A stretch of 22,215 bases of DNA from JAVBRU01 sp031547595 (GTDB lineage Bacteria > Bacillota > Clostridia > Christensenellales > Aristaeellaceae): positions 1-22,215 of the forward strand of contig JAVBRU010000015.1 in NCBI GenBank assembly GCA_031547595.1. The letters are read 5' to 3'. The notes below the pieces were generated by a model. The model was not told the DNA's origin. It was given only the letters and a program-made list of their open reading frames with translations, and ran no database searches. The translations under genes and the position numbers were made by a program. Shown here in pieces: positions 8,746 through 16,672 of this stretch; position 1 is the first letter of the stretch; every line of letters starts with the position of its first letter.

Positions 8746-10269
8746 TTATTGCATAAATTCTGCATAATGATGGCGGTATATTTCCAACACTTCCTCGATG
8801 CCCATGCGTTTGAGGTTGCTGACAAACTGGTCAAAATTGCTGAGCAGCTCCTCGCCGGTGATGAATTTGATTTCCATTTCGTTTACATAGTTGGTGATGC
8901 TGTCCATCACGTTGACGCAATAGTTTTTTTCCTCGGTGCTCATGCGGATGGAGGTGGGGTAAATCAATGCCATGGATGCGTCCGCCCAAGTCATTTCCGC
9001 GATCAGCTGATCCTCCGGATAGGTTGCCAGCACCGCAGTTTCCCCGTCGTATTTGGGCCAGGAGGTGTGTGCGATGGCGTAGTGATAGAGGTTGAGGTAG
9101 CCGCTGGCTGCCGTCTCCAGCGCAAAGGGCAATAGCTTCTTCTCGCCATCCACCACCTCGTAGGTGACACCCTCCACGCCCCAGTGCAGCAGCGCGCCGC
9201 CCTCCTGCGAATACAGATAGTCTATCAGCCGCACGGCCTCTATGGGGTTCTCGCATTTGGAGGTGATGATGGTGACGGTGGCGGCGATGTGCCCACCGGT
9301 GCTCTGCTGCGGGGTGTAGCGGATGCCGCTTGCGCTCTCCACCCACGGCACGGCCAATAGCTGCGCATCTGGCGCTTTCTCCTGGAGGCTGGGCAGGTAA
9401 TAACGCCACGCGTTATCAAGCCCTAAAAACGCGCCGGTCAGGTCGTTGGTGATGTTGTTGTCCTTCCATTGCTCGGACTGGATGATGCAGTTGCTGCCCA
9501 GCAGCCTTTCCGAATACCACTGATTGATGGTCTCCAGGTATGCCTTATACTCCTGCTCCATCGGGCCATAAGCCACAGTGCCATCCGGCTTGACGCAAAA
9601 ATCCTTCAGTACGCCAAAAGCTGGCGCAAAATAGTGCAGCCCCCAGCCGTCAAAGGGGATTTCGTCCTGCAGATCGTTGCCGTTGGGATCGCGGGTTTTG
9701 AAGGCGATCAGCATATCGTGCCAATCGTCGATGGTGCGCGGCATGGTGAGGCCCAGCTTATCCAGCCAATCCTGCCGCACAATGAGCCCAATATAATTCT
9801 TGCGGCATATCTCGTCCTGGCTCAGCATGGGATTGATGGATGGGAAAAAGTATATCTTGCCATCGGCGTTTTCCACTTCTTTGCGAAGCTCCGGCCGCTC
9901 TTCAAAAATACGGGTGAGGTTGGGCGCATACTGTGCAATCAGCTCACTCAGCTCAATCGCCGTGCCTTCCTCCGCCATACGGTCGATGCCAGAAGAATAG
10001 TTCCACATAATAATATCCGGCAAATTGCCGGAGGCCACCATCATGCGGTACGCGTCTTCGTTGCCATCGGGCGGTGCCTGAAACACCACATCGATGCCAA
10101 CGTTCTCTTCTATCTGCTTGAAGCCGATCAGCTGGTTGTAAAAATCCACAATGTCCGTGCGCAGATACCACGTGAGCGACACCTGCTCCTTTGTAGCCTC
10201 CTTCGCCCCGCAGCCGCCCAGCAGCACGCAAACCAGCAGCAATGTCGCAATCCTGCTCTTTCTTTTCAT
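8746..10269 (-). CDS. ABC-transporter solute-binding lipoprotein (LplA/YtcQ-like), orphan
   Basis: A 507-residue extracellular solute-binding protein. The N-terminus is a lipoprotein signal: basic start, hydrophobic stretch and lipobox LGGC with acylated Cys20. The mature protein has the features of the large LplA/YtcQ-type oligosaccharide binders, including an Asp-rich loop DPNGNDLQDE (194-203) followed by IPFDGWG, and a C-terminal KFITGEE segment. It is clearly paralogous to the next binding protein upstream (same loop, same KFITGEE and RMGI/KMGM endings). It is the first gene of the CAZyme operon behind the 10321-10350 promoter, yet no permease gene follows. It probably shares the permeases encoded just upstream, or another pair elsewhere. 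A pectic oligosaccharide ligand is inferred from context. AAAGGA lies eleven bases upstream of the ATG. Confidence 0.88.
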   Translation of the reverse strand: MKRKSRIATLLLVCVLLGGCGAKEATKEQVSLTWYLRTDIVDFYNQLIGFKQIEENVGIDVVFQAPPDGNEDAYRMMVASGNLPDIIMWNYSSGIDRMAEEGTAIELSELIAQYAPNLTRIFEERPELRKEVENADGKIYFFPSINPMLSQDEICRKNYIGLIVRQDWLDKLGLTMPRTIDDWHDMLIAFKTRDPNGNDLQDEIPFDGWGLHYFAPAFGVLKDFCVKPDGTVAYGPMEQEYKAYLETINQWYSERLLGSNCIIQSEQWKDNNITNDLTGAFLGLDNAWRYYLPSLQEKAPDAQLLAVPWVESASGIRYTPQQSTGGHIAATVTIITSKCENPIEAVRLIDYLYSQEGGALLHWGVEGVTYEVVDGEKKLLPFALETAASGYLNLYHYAIAHTSWPKYDGETAVLATYPEDQLIAEMTWADASMALIYPTSIRMSTEEKNYCVNVMDSITNYVNEMEIKFITGEELLSNFDQFVSNLKRMGIEEVLEIYRHHYAEFMQ

Positions 10270-10292
10270 GGGGAGGGCACTCCTTTCCCTGG

Positions 10293-10350
10293 TTGTGTAT
10301 ACCTCTGTTCTTCATAGCAAATTATAGCAGAAGAACACAGGTATACACAA
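10293..10350. promoter_or_regulatory. Probable operator: 21-bp inverted repeat flanking the promoter
   Basis: Positions 10293-10313 and 10330-10350 are reverse complements over 21 bases with a single mismatch, separated by 16 bases that contain the -10 box. Each arm carries GGTATACACAA (or its complement), with a GTATAC core and a TTGTG end. The upstream arm covers the predicted -35 box and the other covers the predicted transcription start, so a bound dimer pair would block polymerase at both sides. A GTATAC core resembles GntR-type hexuronate regulator sites, but the regulator is not in the window and this link is only suggestive. No second copy was seen elsewhere in non-coding sequence of this window. 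Confidence 0.7.
10321..10350 (-). promoter_or_regulatory. Sigma-A type promoter of the lipoprotein-CAZyme operon
   Basis: On the minus strand a perfect TATAAT (10321-10326), preceded by TGC (extended -10), lies 18 bases downstream of TTGTGT (10345-10350), a -35 box matching TTGACA at four of six positions. A transcription start is expected near 10314, leaving a leader of about 45 nt before the ATG at 10269. An AAGCGCTT palindrome (10349-10356) abuts the -35 box; it resembles the core of LacI/CcpA-type sites but lacks the outer TG...CA bases of a good cre. Confidence 0.75.
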
Positions 10351-10372
10351 GCGCTTATGAAAATTCCTAAAG

Positions 10373-10402
10373 GGGGCCGCCGGAATTGCTTCCGGCGACC
10401 CC
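10373..10402 (-). terminator. Intrinsic terminator after the middle transport operon
   Basis: On the minus strand a 13-bp stem (GGGGTCGCCGGAA pairing with TTCCGGCGGCCCC, one G-U pair) closes a GCAA tetraloop of the GNRA type. It begins 15 nt after the TAA of the second solute-binding protein. It is followed by C then TTTAGGAATTTT, an interrupted T-tract, so some read-through into the downstream CAZyme operon is possible. Its position just before a strong promoter marks an operon boundary. Confidence 0.8.
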
Positions 10403-10417
10403 ACCGGTCAGGTGATA

Positions 10418-12025
10418 TTAGTTGGAGCGGGCGAGGTAGCGGTCATACGCGCCCTGGTAGGCGGCAATCAGATCATCCATGCCCATCTTCTGCAGGGTGT
10501 CGATGTAGTTGTCATAGTTGGTGATGGGTTCTTCGCCGGTGATGAACTTCACAAACATTTCGGCGATGTAGACCTTGATGTCTTCGATGGCGGCGGTGGC
10601 GGCCTTCTGCTCGTCGGTGGACAGCACGATGCAGGAGGGATACGCCAGATCATAGTTGCATTCGCTCCACAGCGCGCTGGAGGACACATAGTTGGCCTCG
10701 CGGGTAGCTGCGGTGTAGTTCATGCCGCCGATGCGGGGGAAAGAAATGTGGCTCATCGCATACTGGAACTGGCGGGGGAACAGACCATCATAGAACTGTT
10801 CGTTGGTCTTGGCCCAGTCGGTCACGTACTTCTTGCCGTTTTCGTCAATGGCGTAGGAGCCGTTTTCGCCGTTCTCATCGGTCAGCACGCCCCAGGTGAG
10901 GTTGATGCAGCCTTCTTCGGTCAGCATTTCGTCAATCAGGCGGGCGGCGGCTTCGATGTTCTTACAGTCCACAGAGATGCAGGTGGTGGTGCGGTCGATA
11001 TAGCTCATGTTGGCATAGTCGCCATACTGGGTGACGCCGTCAATGGTGCTGACAGGCCACGGAGCGGGAACGAAGTCCGCATTGGGGTTCTTCTGAAGCA
11101 GCTGGGGCAGGCGCTGTTCCCACCAGTTGGCCAGGGCTTTCATGGAGCCGTTCAGGTCGGCATAGATGTTTTCATCGCTGACTTTGGAATCAACGGGAGC
11201 GCCGGTCGCATCCACAAACACGTTCTTGATCAGGCCTTCGGCATACCACTTGCTCATGGTTTCGAGGTACGCCTTGTAGTTCGCGCTGTACTCGCCATAG
11301 CCCACTTTGCCGGTGGCGGGATCGATGTACACGCCGTTCATGATGTCAAACGCGGGCATGAACAGGTTGAGGCCGGCAGACGCGGCGTCATAGGGGATTT
11401 CATCCTGTTCGCCGTTGCCGTTGGGATCCAGATCGCGGAAGGCAACCAGCACATCATACCACTCGTCGATGGTTGTGGGCACTTCGGCGCCAACGTTGTC
11501 CAGCCAGTCCTGGCGCAGCATCAGGCCCCAATAGGTGACGGCCATGCGGTCTTCCGCGGTGTTGAGGGGGTTGATGGCGGTGAAGTACAGATACTGGCCG
11601 GCATCGTTCTTCAGCGCGTTGGCAACGTTGGGGTTGGCTTCGAGGAACGCCTTGTAGTTGGGCATGTACTGGTCGATCACATCATTCAGCTCGATGATGA
11701 TGCCGTCATTGTACATCTGGCTGACGCCGCCCACATACATTTCGTTGTGCAGCCACTGGATGATATCGGCATAATTGCCGCTGGCCATCATGGTGAGGTA
11801 CTGGGCTTTGATTTCGTCGCCGTTACCGCAGATGACGGTCCAGTCCACTTCTACACCGGCTCTTTCCTGGATTTCCAGGAGGCCGCCAAGGTTCTGATAC
11901 AGGTAGGGTTCGTATTCGGCGGAGCCGCCGCGCAGGTAGTAGGAGACTTTGTCCGCTGCCAAAGCAGAAGAGCCGAGAGAGAGCACCATTGCCAGGACCA
12001 ACAGGGTTGCCAGGAACTTTTTCAT
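10418..12025 (-). CDS. Extracellular solute-binding protein (LplA/YtcQ-like), non-lipidated signal peptide
   Basis: A 535-residue binding protein of the large oligosaccharide type. The N-terminus is a Sec signal with a likely signal-peptidase-I site SSALA|ADK after Ala23; there is no cysteine near it, so no lipobox. An EF-hand-like loop DLDPNGNGEQDE (198-209) is followed by IPYD, and the C-terminus has KFITGEEPITNYDNY. Aromatic residues are frequent, as expected for a sugar binder. It is the last gene of the middle operon, directly after two permeases, and has an ideal AGGAGG seven bases upstream. Together with those permeases it makes an ABC importer lacking its ATPase. A pectic or rhamnogalacturonan oligosaccharide ligand is inferred from the adjacent enzyme operon. 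Confidence 0.9.
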   Translation of the reverse strand: MKKFLATLLVLAMVLSLGSSALAADKVSYYLRGGSAEYEPYLYQNLGGLLEIQERAGVEVDWTVICGNGDEIKAQYLTMMASGNYADIIQWLHNEMYVGGVSQMYNDGIIIELNDVIDQYMPNYKAFLEANPNVANALKNDAGQYLYFTAINPLNTAEDRMAVTYWGLMLRQDWLDNVGAEVPTTIDEWYDVLVAFRDLDPNGNGEQDEIPYDAASAGLNLFMPAFDIMNGVYIDPATGKVGYGEYSANYKAYLETMSKWYAEGLIKNVFVDATGAPVDSKVSDENIYADLNGSMKALANWWEQRLPQLLQKNPNADFVPAPWPVSTIDGVTQYGDYANMSYIDRTTTCISVDCKNIEAAARLIDEMLTEEGCINLTWGVLTDENGENGSYAIDENGKKYVTDWAKTNEQFYDGLFPRQFQYAMSHISFPRIGGMNYTAATREANYVSSSALWSECNYDLAYPSCIVLSTDEQKAATAAIEDIKVYIAEMFVKFITGEEPITNYDNYIDTLQKMGMDDLIAAYQGAYDRYLARSN

Positions 12026-12079
12026 GGGATATCCTCCTTTAATATATTACAGTCTTTCGACTGTGAACAACAGATAAGG
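12026..12079 (-). promoter_or_regulatory. Intercistronic leader with GAAA hairpin and strong ribosome binding site
   Basis: The 54-nt gap between the permease stop and the binding-protein start holds a stem-loop at 12049-12064 (minus strand ACAGTC, GAAA loop, GACTGT). It also holds AAAGGAGGAT at 12031-12040, seven bases before the ATG. The hairpin has no T-run behind it. It may act as an mRNA-stabilising or processing element that raises expression of the binding protein over the permeases; that role is inferred. Confidence 0.5.
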
Positions 12080-13024
12080 TCACATGCCTGTCAGGCCGCT
12101 GCGTTCCACGCCTTCCATGAACCTGCGCTGCAGGATCAGGTAGATGACCAGGATAGGCAGGATGCACAGGAAGGTCGCGCCCATCAGCATGGCTTCGTTG
12201 AATATCAGGCCCTCGATATCGGTCATCTGAATCATGTTGAAGTTCTCTGCATTCAGCAGCGCATACAGCGAGGGCAGGCGGTGCGGCAGCATTTTGAGTG
12301 CCGTATCGGTGATATACACGCCGGGCTCGAAATAATCGTTCCAGTGCCACACGATGGAAAGCACCCCGCATACCAAAAGGGACGACTGCGCCATGGGCAG
12401 CATGATGCGAATATAGGTGCGGATAGGCCCGCAGCCGTCCACGCGGGCGGCCTCCTCCATTTCATAGGGCAGCCCCATAAAGAACTGCCGGAACAGGAAG
12501 ATAAAGAAACCGCCGGATAAACCAAAGCCAAAGAACGTGGGGGCGAGGAGCGGCAAGTAGGTGTTGAGCCAGCCCCAGTTGGAATACTGCATGTATAGCG
12601 GGAAGATGATGACCTGTACCGGCACGATCATATTGAGAATGACAATGCCAAACAGCAGCCCCTTGCCCTTGAAGTTATAGCGGGCAAAGGCGTAGCCCGT
12701 CAGCGCGCAGGAAAACATGTGACCCACCGTGGCCAGCAGCGCAACCGACGCGCTGTTCCACACGAATTTATCAAACCACAGCTTCATGTATGCAATCTTA
12801 TAGTTGCTCCAGGTCACTTCGCTGGGCAGCCATTTGACTGTGATGTTGATCAGGTCGCTATCTGTCATCAGGGACTTGCAGATCATGATGATAAAGGGAT
12901 ACAGGAAGATAAAGCTGAGCGCACAGAGGAGAAAGTAGAAACCAATGCGCAGGATGGCGTTCTTGGTGACGCGCGTGGCGTACGCACGGCCCGATTTCTT
13001 CATAGTTTGTACCTTGCTGACCAT
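12080..13024 (-). CDS. Carbohydrate ABC transporter permease (MalG/LplC-like)
   Basis: A 314-residue inner-membrane permease with a basic cytoplasmic N-terminus and about six hydrophobic segments (first near 26-49, last near 280-300). The cytoplasmic EAA loop that docks the ATPase is EEAARVDGCGPIRTYIRIMLP, about 190-210. Length and motif fit the MalG/LplC branch of CUT1 sugar importers. It would pair with the permease encoded immediately upstream (4-nt gap) and be fed by the binding protein encoded downstream. The ATG at 13024 has GGAAGGAG a few bases upstream. The ATPase is not in the window, as is common for CUT1 systems that share an MsmX-type ATPase. Confidence 0.93.
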   Translation of the reverse strand: MVSKVQTMKKSGRAYATRVTKNAILRIGFYFLLCALSFIFLYPFIIMICKSLMTDSDLINITVKWLPSEVTWSNYKIAYMKLWFDKFVWNSASVALLATVGHMFSCALTGYAFARYNFKGKGLLFGIVILNMIVPVQVIIFPLYMQYSNWGWLNTYLPLLAPTFFGFGLSGGFFIFLFRQFFMGLPYEMEEAARVDGCGPIRTYIRIMLPMAQSSLLVCGVLSIVWHWNDYFEPGVYITDTALKMLPHRLPSLYALLNAENFNMIQMTDIEGLIFNEAMLMGATFLCILPILVIYLILQRRFMEGVERSGLTGM

Positions 13025-13028
13025 ACGC

Positions 13029-13922
13029 TCACTCCTTCCCGCCCTGGTTGTAGATGCGCTTTCGCATGAAGCCGATACACAGGATGCAGATCATGAACGC
13101 GAATACGAAGTATACCCAGCCCATTGCCGCGCCGTGTGCAAACTGCATGTTTTGGAAGCTCTGCTTGTAGATATAGTCCACGATGGGGTTGGTACCGTCT
13201 GTGAAGAACGATACGATGGTGTACACCACGTTCATCAATATCACGGGCGATATCATGGGCAGCGTGATCTTCCAGAACATCTCCCACTCGGTGGCACCAT
13301 CCACGTGCGCGGCCTCGTAGAGTGTGCCGGGGATACCCTGCAGGCCGGCCAGCAAAAGCACGATCTGCACACCGGATTTCCACAAAACCACCGTGATCCG
13401 GTCGAGGAAGCCCTGCATGATCTCGGCCAGGTTGGCACCCAGCAAGTCTGCAATGATGCGCGGCACCGTGATGCCCGCCGTGACGCTCATGCCGTTGACG
13501 CCAAGTCCGAGGAGCTGCTTCATCACATAGCCGCTGCCCAGCAGCACAGGGATGAAGAACGCTGTGCGGAAGAACCCACGGCCCTTCATTTTGCGGTTGA
13601 TCAGTATGGCAATGACCAGTGAGAACACCATGCAAAGCGGCGTGTTGAGCAGCGTATCGTAAATGACCTCGAGGAATGTGGGGATGAAGTTGATATCATA
13701 GAAGAAGATGTAGTTGTAATTTTCCAGGCCCACATACTTCATGATGAAGCCCTTGAACTGCACGATCTCGGAAAAGCTGAGCTTGACTGACGTAAAGATA
13801 GGATACGCGAAGAACAGGCACAGGCCAATCAGCCAAGGCGTGAGGAATATCAGGGATTCCAGGGAATGGCGGCGGCTCATGCTCATATGGAAGCGGGATT
13901 TCTTTTTCGCTTGCACGCTCAC
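13029..13922 (-). CDS. Sugar ABC transporter permease (MalF/LplB-like), GTG start
   Basis: A 297-residue permease with about six membrane segments (first near 23-46) and the EAA loop YEAAHVDGATEWEMFWKITLP, about 202-222. It is the MalF/LplB-type partner of the downstream permease. The start codon is GTG at 13920-13922, chosen because it overlaps the stop of the DUF5696 gene (GTGA) and has AAGGAGG at 13930-13936, seven bases upstream. The next in-frame Met (residue 13) has no comparable site. The overlap couples its translation to the DUF5696 gene, tying that protein to transport. Confidence 0.92.
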   Translation of the reverse strand: MSVQAKKKSRFHMSMSRRHSLESLIFLTPWLIGLCLFFAYPIFTSVKLSFSEIVQFKGFIMKYVGLENYNYIFFYDINFIPTFLEVIYDTLLNTPLCMVFSLVIAILINRKMKGRGFFRTAFFIPVLLGSGYVMKQLLGLGVNGMSVTAGITVPRIIADLLGANLAEIMQGFLDRITVVLWKSGVQIVLLLAGLQGIPGTLYEAAHVDGATEWEMFWKITLPMISPVILMNVVYTIVSFFTDGTNPIVDYIYKQSFQNMQFAHGAAMGWVYFVFAFMICILCIGFMRKRIYNQGGKE

Positions 13923-16039
13923 TGCTGTCCCTCCTTGACGATCCGGTAATCCATGGCGGGCACTGTGATGCCATCCGCCTTAACATCGTCTTTGGCATAG
14001 TTGACATACACCTGCATGCCGTTGTCATAGGTCACTTTATACAGGTCTGTGTTTAGCTGCTCGTGCCGCAGCATCACGGCGCTGTGCAGTGCGGCCAGGT
14101 CTCCTTCTGCAAACAGATGTGCAATCGCAGATACCCTGTCCAGCCATGCACCGTACTGCGCGGTGAACAGGCTTTGGTAGGCGGTATACATCAGTTCCTC
14201 AGTGCTTAAGTAGGTGAGCTCGAAATACGGCATATAGCCCATCTCCACCCAGCGCAGCACTTCGCGCTGCAAATCGCTGGAGAGGTTGCCCGGGGTGGCG
14301 GTGTACTCCACCAGCCCATGCACCACCATCTGATAGAAGGGCACGGACTTGGTGGTGAACTGGAAACCGTGCCCGGCATACGGGATGCCCGTCACCTGCT
14401 CCACATAAGGCAGCAGCCACGCCGCGCCGCCCTCGGCCGTGACAACGCCAAGGTTGTTCCCGGCATCTTGCAACATCTGGCGGTAGTAGTCCAGCGTTTC
14501 TGCAGTAGTGATGTAGCGGTTGGCGTTGTAGTTATAGCCGGTCATTTGCCCCATGCGCTCCAGCCGCACGCCATGGATGCCCAGCTGCACGGCTTTTTTC
14601 TCAAAGAGCTGGTATTTTTCCGCCACCACATCGGCACTGAGCATGAATACCGTTTCTTTGTGATCGGTGAGGATGGTGAAGTTGCCCAGGAACACCACGT
14701 CATTGCGCTTGGAGTAGCTCGATTGATCGGCCTTGGCCTCCATGAGGTTGGCGGCCAGGGAGAGTGTGTATCCATAGCCCTCGGCTTTTGCGATCAGCGC
14801 CTTGAGGTCTTTCTCGCTGCCAATGCCGCCGCTGAGGGGAAATTGATCGGGCTCGCTGCCCCAGCCATCTTGGCTCCAGCCCTTGAGGGTAACCTGCAGA
14901 TCGCGGATGCCCTCGGCATACAGCGCGTCCAGGATTTCGCCCGCCTGCGGCAGCGTGGTGACGGTGCGCGGCAGATCAAACAGCAGGCCGTCTTCCTTGG
15001 TGGCCAGGAACAAATCCAGCGCCATGCGCGGCGGCGTTTCCTGACGGGTTAGATCGCCCTTTGCCAGCAGATAATCTCGGTAGGCGCAGGCCATGCCGCT
15101 GTAATCGGTCCGGCCCTCCGGCAAAAACAACACACGCATCACATAATCGGTCTGCATCGCCTTGCGGTCGTAGGTCTTGATGCTGCGGCTGGTCACGCGC
15201 TTGTCGTCAAAGCCGCGGCGGTACTGGAAGTTGGCAAACAGATAATTGATCTTCACGATTTTATTGGAGCAGTTGAGAGAGATTCGCGCCGTTTCGTCGC
15301 CTTCCTCAATGATCACCAGCACGCCGCCACTTCCCCTGTTCATGCCAAACACCGGCAGCATGGCGGCGGGTTCTTCCTGATCAAACATATCCAGCAGCGA
15401 TTTTTGCTTTTCCAGGTTGCCATAGAGGGTGAACATCTGCGTGCTTTCGTTGATGTGGGCGTTATCCTTGAATTCCATGATCGCACCGGAGCCGTCGGGA
15501 TACAGGAAGTAGCCCTCCGCATTATCCGATGCCGAGCACAGGAAGGGCAGCATATCGATGCTGACCAGCGAAAAATCGCCGTATTCCTCAATGCCGTCAT
15601 AGGGCACGCGCAGCACCAGGCTGTCGCCGTCCAGCGTAACTTCCACGCACACCTTGATCTTGCAAAGCCCCAGGGTATAGCGCAGGCGCACGCCGTTTTC
15701 GATTGGTTCCACCTCAGCGGCATATTCTTTATCCGCCAGCAGCGCGGCATTGTTGATTACGCCCAGGCCCTGCAACAGGTTGGTATAGTTGACGACCAGC
15801 AGCGATTCCATCTTCTTTTGCCACTGTGCGTTCACCTTGCCGTCGAAGGTTTCGTCATTCATGGAGGACGACCAAAGAACGCCCGTGGACTTATCCAGCA
15901 CTTCGATGCCGGCTAGATCGTCGGTGACGAACAGCTGCAAAAACTCATTTTCCGCTACGGGCTTCCGCGCTGCTTCCTCGCCAAGTGCGGGCAATGCCAC
16001 CAGCAGGACGAGCAGGCAGATCAGGCTTAGTCTTTTCAT
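13919..16039 (-). CDS. Secreted DUF5696-type protein (glycoside-hydrolase-like fold)
   Basis: A 706-residue exported protein with a Sec signal peptide (MKRLSLICLLVLLVALPALG, probable cleavage after Gly20) and no C-terminal membrane anchor. Residues about 30-330 look beta-rich and include FLYPDGSGAIMEF (178-190). Residues about 335-640 look like a TIM barrel: strand-like LDLFL, LQVTLKGWSQDGWGSEPDQF (381-400), YTLSLAANLMEA (424-435), VRLERMG (491-497), GVVTAEGGAAWLLPYV (531-546). The tail, YDNGMQVYVNYAKDD (671-685), resembles the closing beta domain of large hydrolases. I recognise it as DUF5696-like from the PDGSGA and KGW/GW wording. No function is established to my knowledge; an extracellular glycosidase or glycan-binding role is inference. 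It lies between Yip1 and a permease gene. TTAGGAGGAG before the ATG overlaps the Yip1 stop. Confidence 0.8.
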   Translation of the reverse strand: MKRLSLICLLVLLVALPALGEEAARKPVAENEFLQLFVTDDLAGIEVLDKSTGVLWSSSMNDETFDGKVNAQWQKKMESLLVVNYTNLLQGLGVINNAALLADKEYAAEVEPIENGVRLRYTLGLCKIKVCVEVTLDGDSLVLRVPYDGIEEYGDFSLVSIDMLPFLCSASDNAEGYFLYPDGSGAIMEFKDNAHINESTQMFTLYGNLEKQKSLLDMFDQEEPAAMLPVFGMNRGSGGVLVIIEEGDETARISLNCSNKIVKINYLFANFQYRRGFDDKRVTSRSIKTYDRKAMQTDYVMRVLFLPEGRTDYSGMACAYRDYLLAKGDLTRQETPPRMALDLFLATKEDGLLFDLPRTVTTLPQAGEILDALYAEGIRDLQVTLKGWSQDGWGSEPDQFPLSGGIGSEKDLKALIAKAEGYGYTLSLAANLMEAKADQSSYSKRNDVVFLGNFTILTDHKETVFMLSADVVAEKYQLFEKKAVQLGIHGVRLERMGQMTGYNYNANRYITTAETLDYYRQMLQDAGNNLGVVTAEGGAAWLLPYVEQVTGIPYAGHGFQFTTKSVPFYQMVVHGLVEYTATPGNLSSDLQREVLRWVEMGYMPYFELTYLSTEELMYTAYQSLFTAQYGAWLDRVSAIAHLFAEGDLAALHSAVMLRHEQLNTDLYKVTYDNGMQVYVNYAKDDVKADGITVPAMDYRIVKEGQQ

Positions 16040-16048
16040 ACGCTCCTC

Positions 16049-16672
16049 CTAACTCGCACGGTAAATCACTTCGTAGTACACTTCCCGGATCATGGTGACA
16101 AACTGGGAGCTGATGGTGAACAGCAGCACCGCCGTCGCCCAGATCACCGCCATGGTGAACACGGACAGCACCACCACCAGCAATGTCTTTCGGATGTTAT
16201 AGCCGTTCATCTCTTTGATGGAGAGTATCATCAGCCCGATCACCCAGGCCAACAGCCCAAACTCCATCACGCCAAACACTCCCGCCTGCCCCAAATCCAT
16301 CAGTTGGGACAGAAGCGTGACCGGCACTGTGAACAGCACGTAAGGCGTGAGTGCATACGCGCAAAACAGCATGGATTCCCGAAACAGCGTCTCGCCGTCC
16401 AGGATGGTGGTCATGGCGTAGGAGGCCAGCACCCAGGTGAGGATGGGCACAAACAGCTTGCCGCATTCCAGCAGCAGGTTGGCCTTGCGCACCGATACGG
16501 CGGCCAGCGGGTAGTGCGTCATATAGATCGAGAATATCCGCGCGGCCAGCGCCAGCACCAGCATCACGATCACGGGCAGCCAGTTCATTTTTTTCTCGCG
16601 CTGCTTTTTGATGTACTCCGTCACAACGATGGGGTGGAACAGCGTCATCATGCTCAATTTCAAACTGATCAT
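16049..16672 (-). CDS. Yip1-family integral membrane protein
   Basis: A 207-residue membrane protein with about five hydrophobic segments: about 30-50, 70-90, 99-121, 130-152 and 165-187. It has a short basic cytoplasmic start and the FHPIVVTEYIKKQREKK lead-in typical of bacterial Yip1-domain (PF04893) proteins. The start is set at 16672 because that ATG shares one base with the upstream stop (TGATG) and has GGGGAGGGG at 16679-16687, six bases upstream. A longer open frame to 16759 would overlap the upstream gene with no such site. The function of bacterial Yip1 proteins is not known. Coupling to both the NHL-TPR gene and the DUF5696 gene suggests a common complex at the membrane. Confidence 0.78.
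   Translation of the reverse strand: MISLKLSMMTLFHPIVVTEYIKKQREKKMNWLPVIVMLVLALAARIFSIYMTHYPLAAVSVRKANLLLECGKLFVPILTWVLASYAMTTILDGETLFRESMLFCAYALTPYVLFTVPVTLLSQLMDLGQAGVFGVMEFGLLAWVIGLMILSIKEMNGYNIRKTLLVVVLSVFTMAVIWATAVLLFTISSQFVTMIREVYYEVIYRAS

Noticed and set aside
10347..10358. Catabolite-repression cre site around AAGCGCTT
   Set aside because: The core fits, but the flanking TG...CA bases of the cre consensus are missing, so it is mentioned only as a weak possibility with the promoter.
12049..12064. Hairpin considered as a terminator
   Set aside because: No T-run follows and the binding-protein gene begins about 24 bases later with a strong ribosome site.
10412..12520. 702-codon plus-strand open frame
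   Set aside because: It lies antisense to a clear solute-binding protein and permease gene; the translation is low-complexity and His/Gly/Val-rich with no family motif. It is a mirror of codon bias in the real genes.
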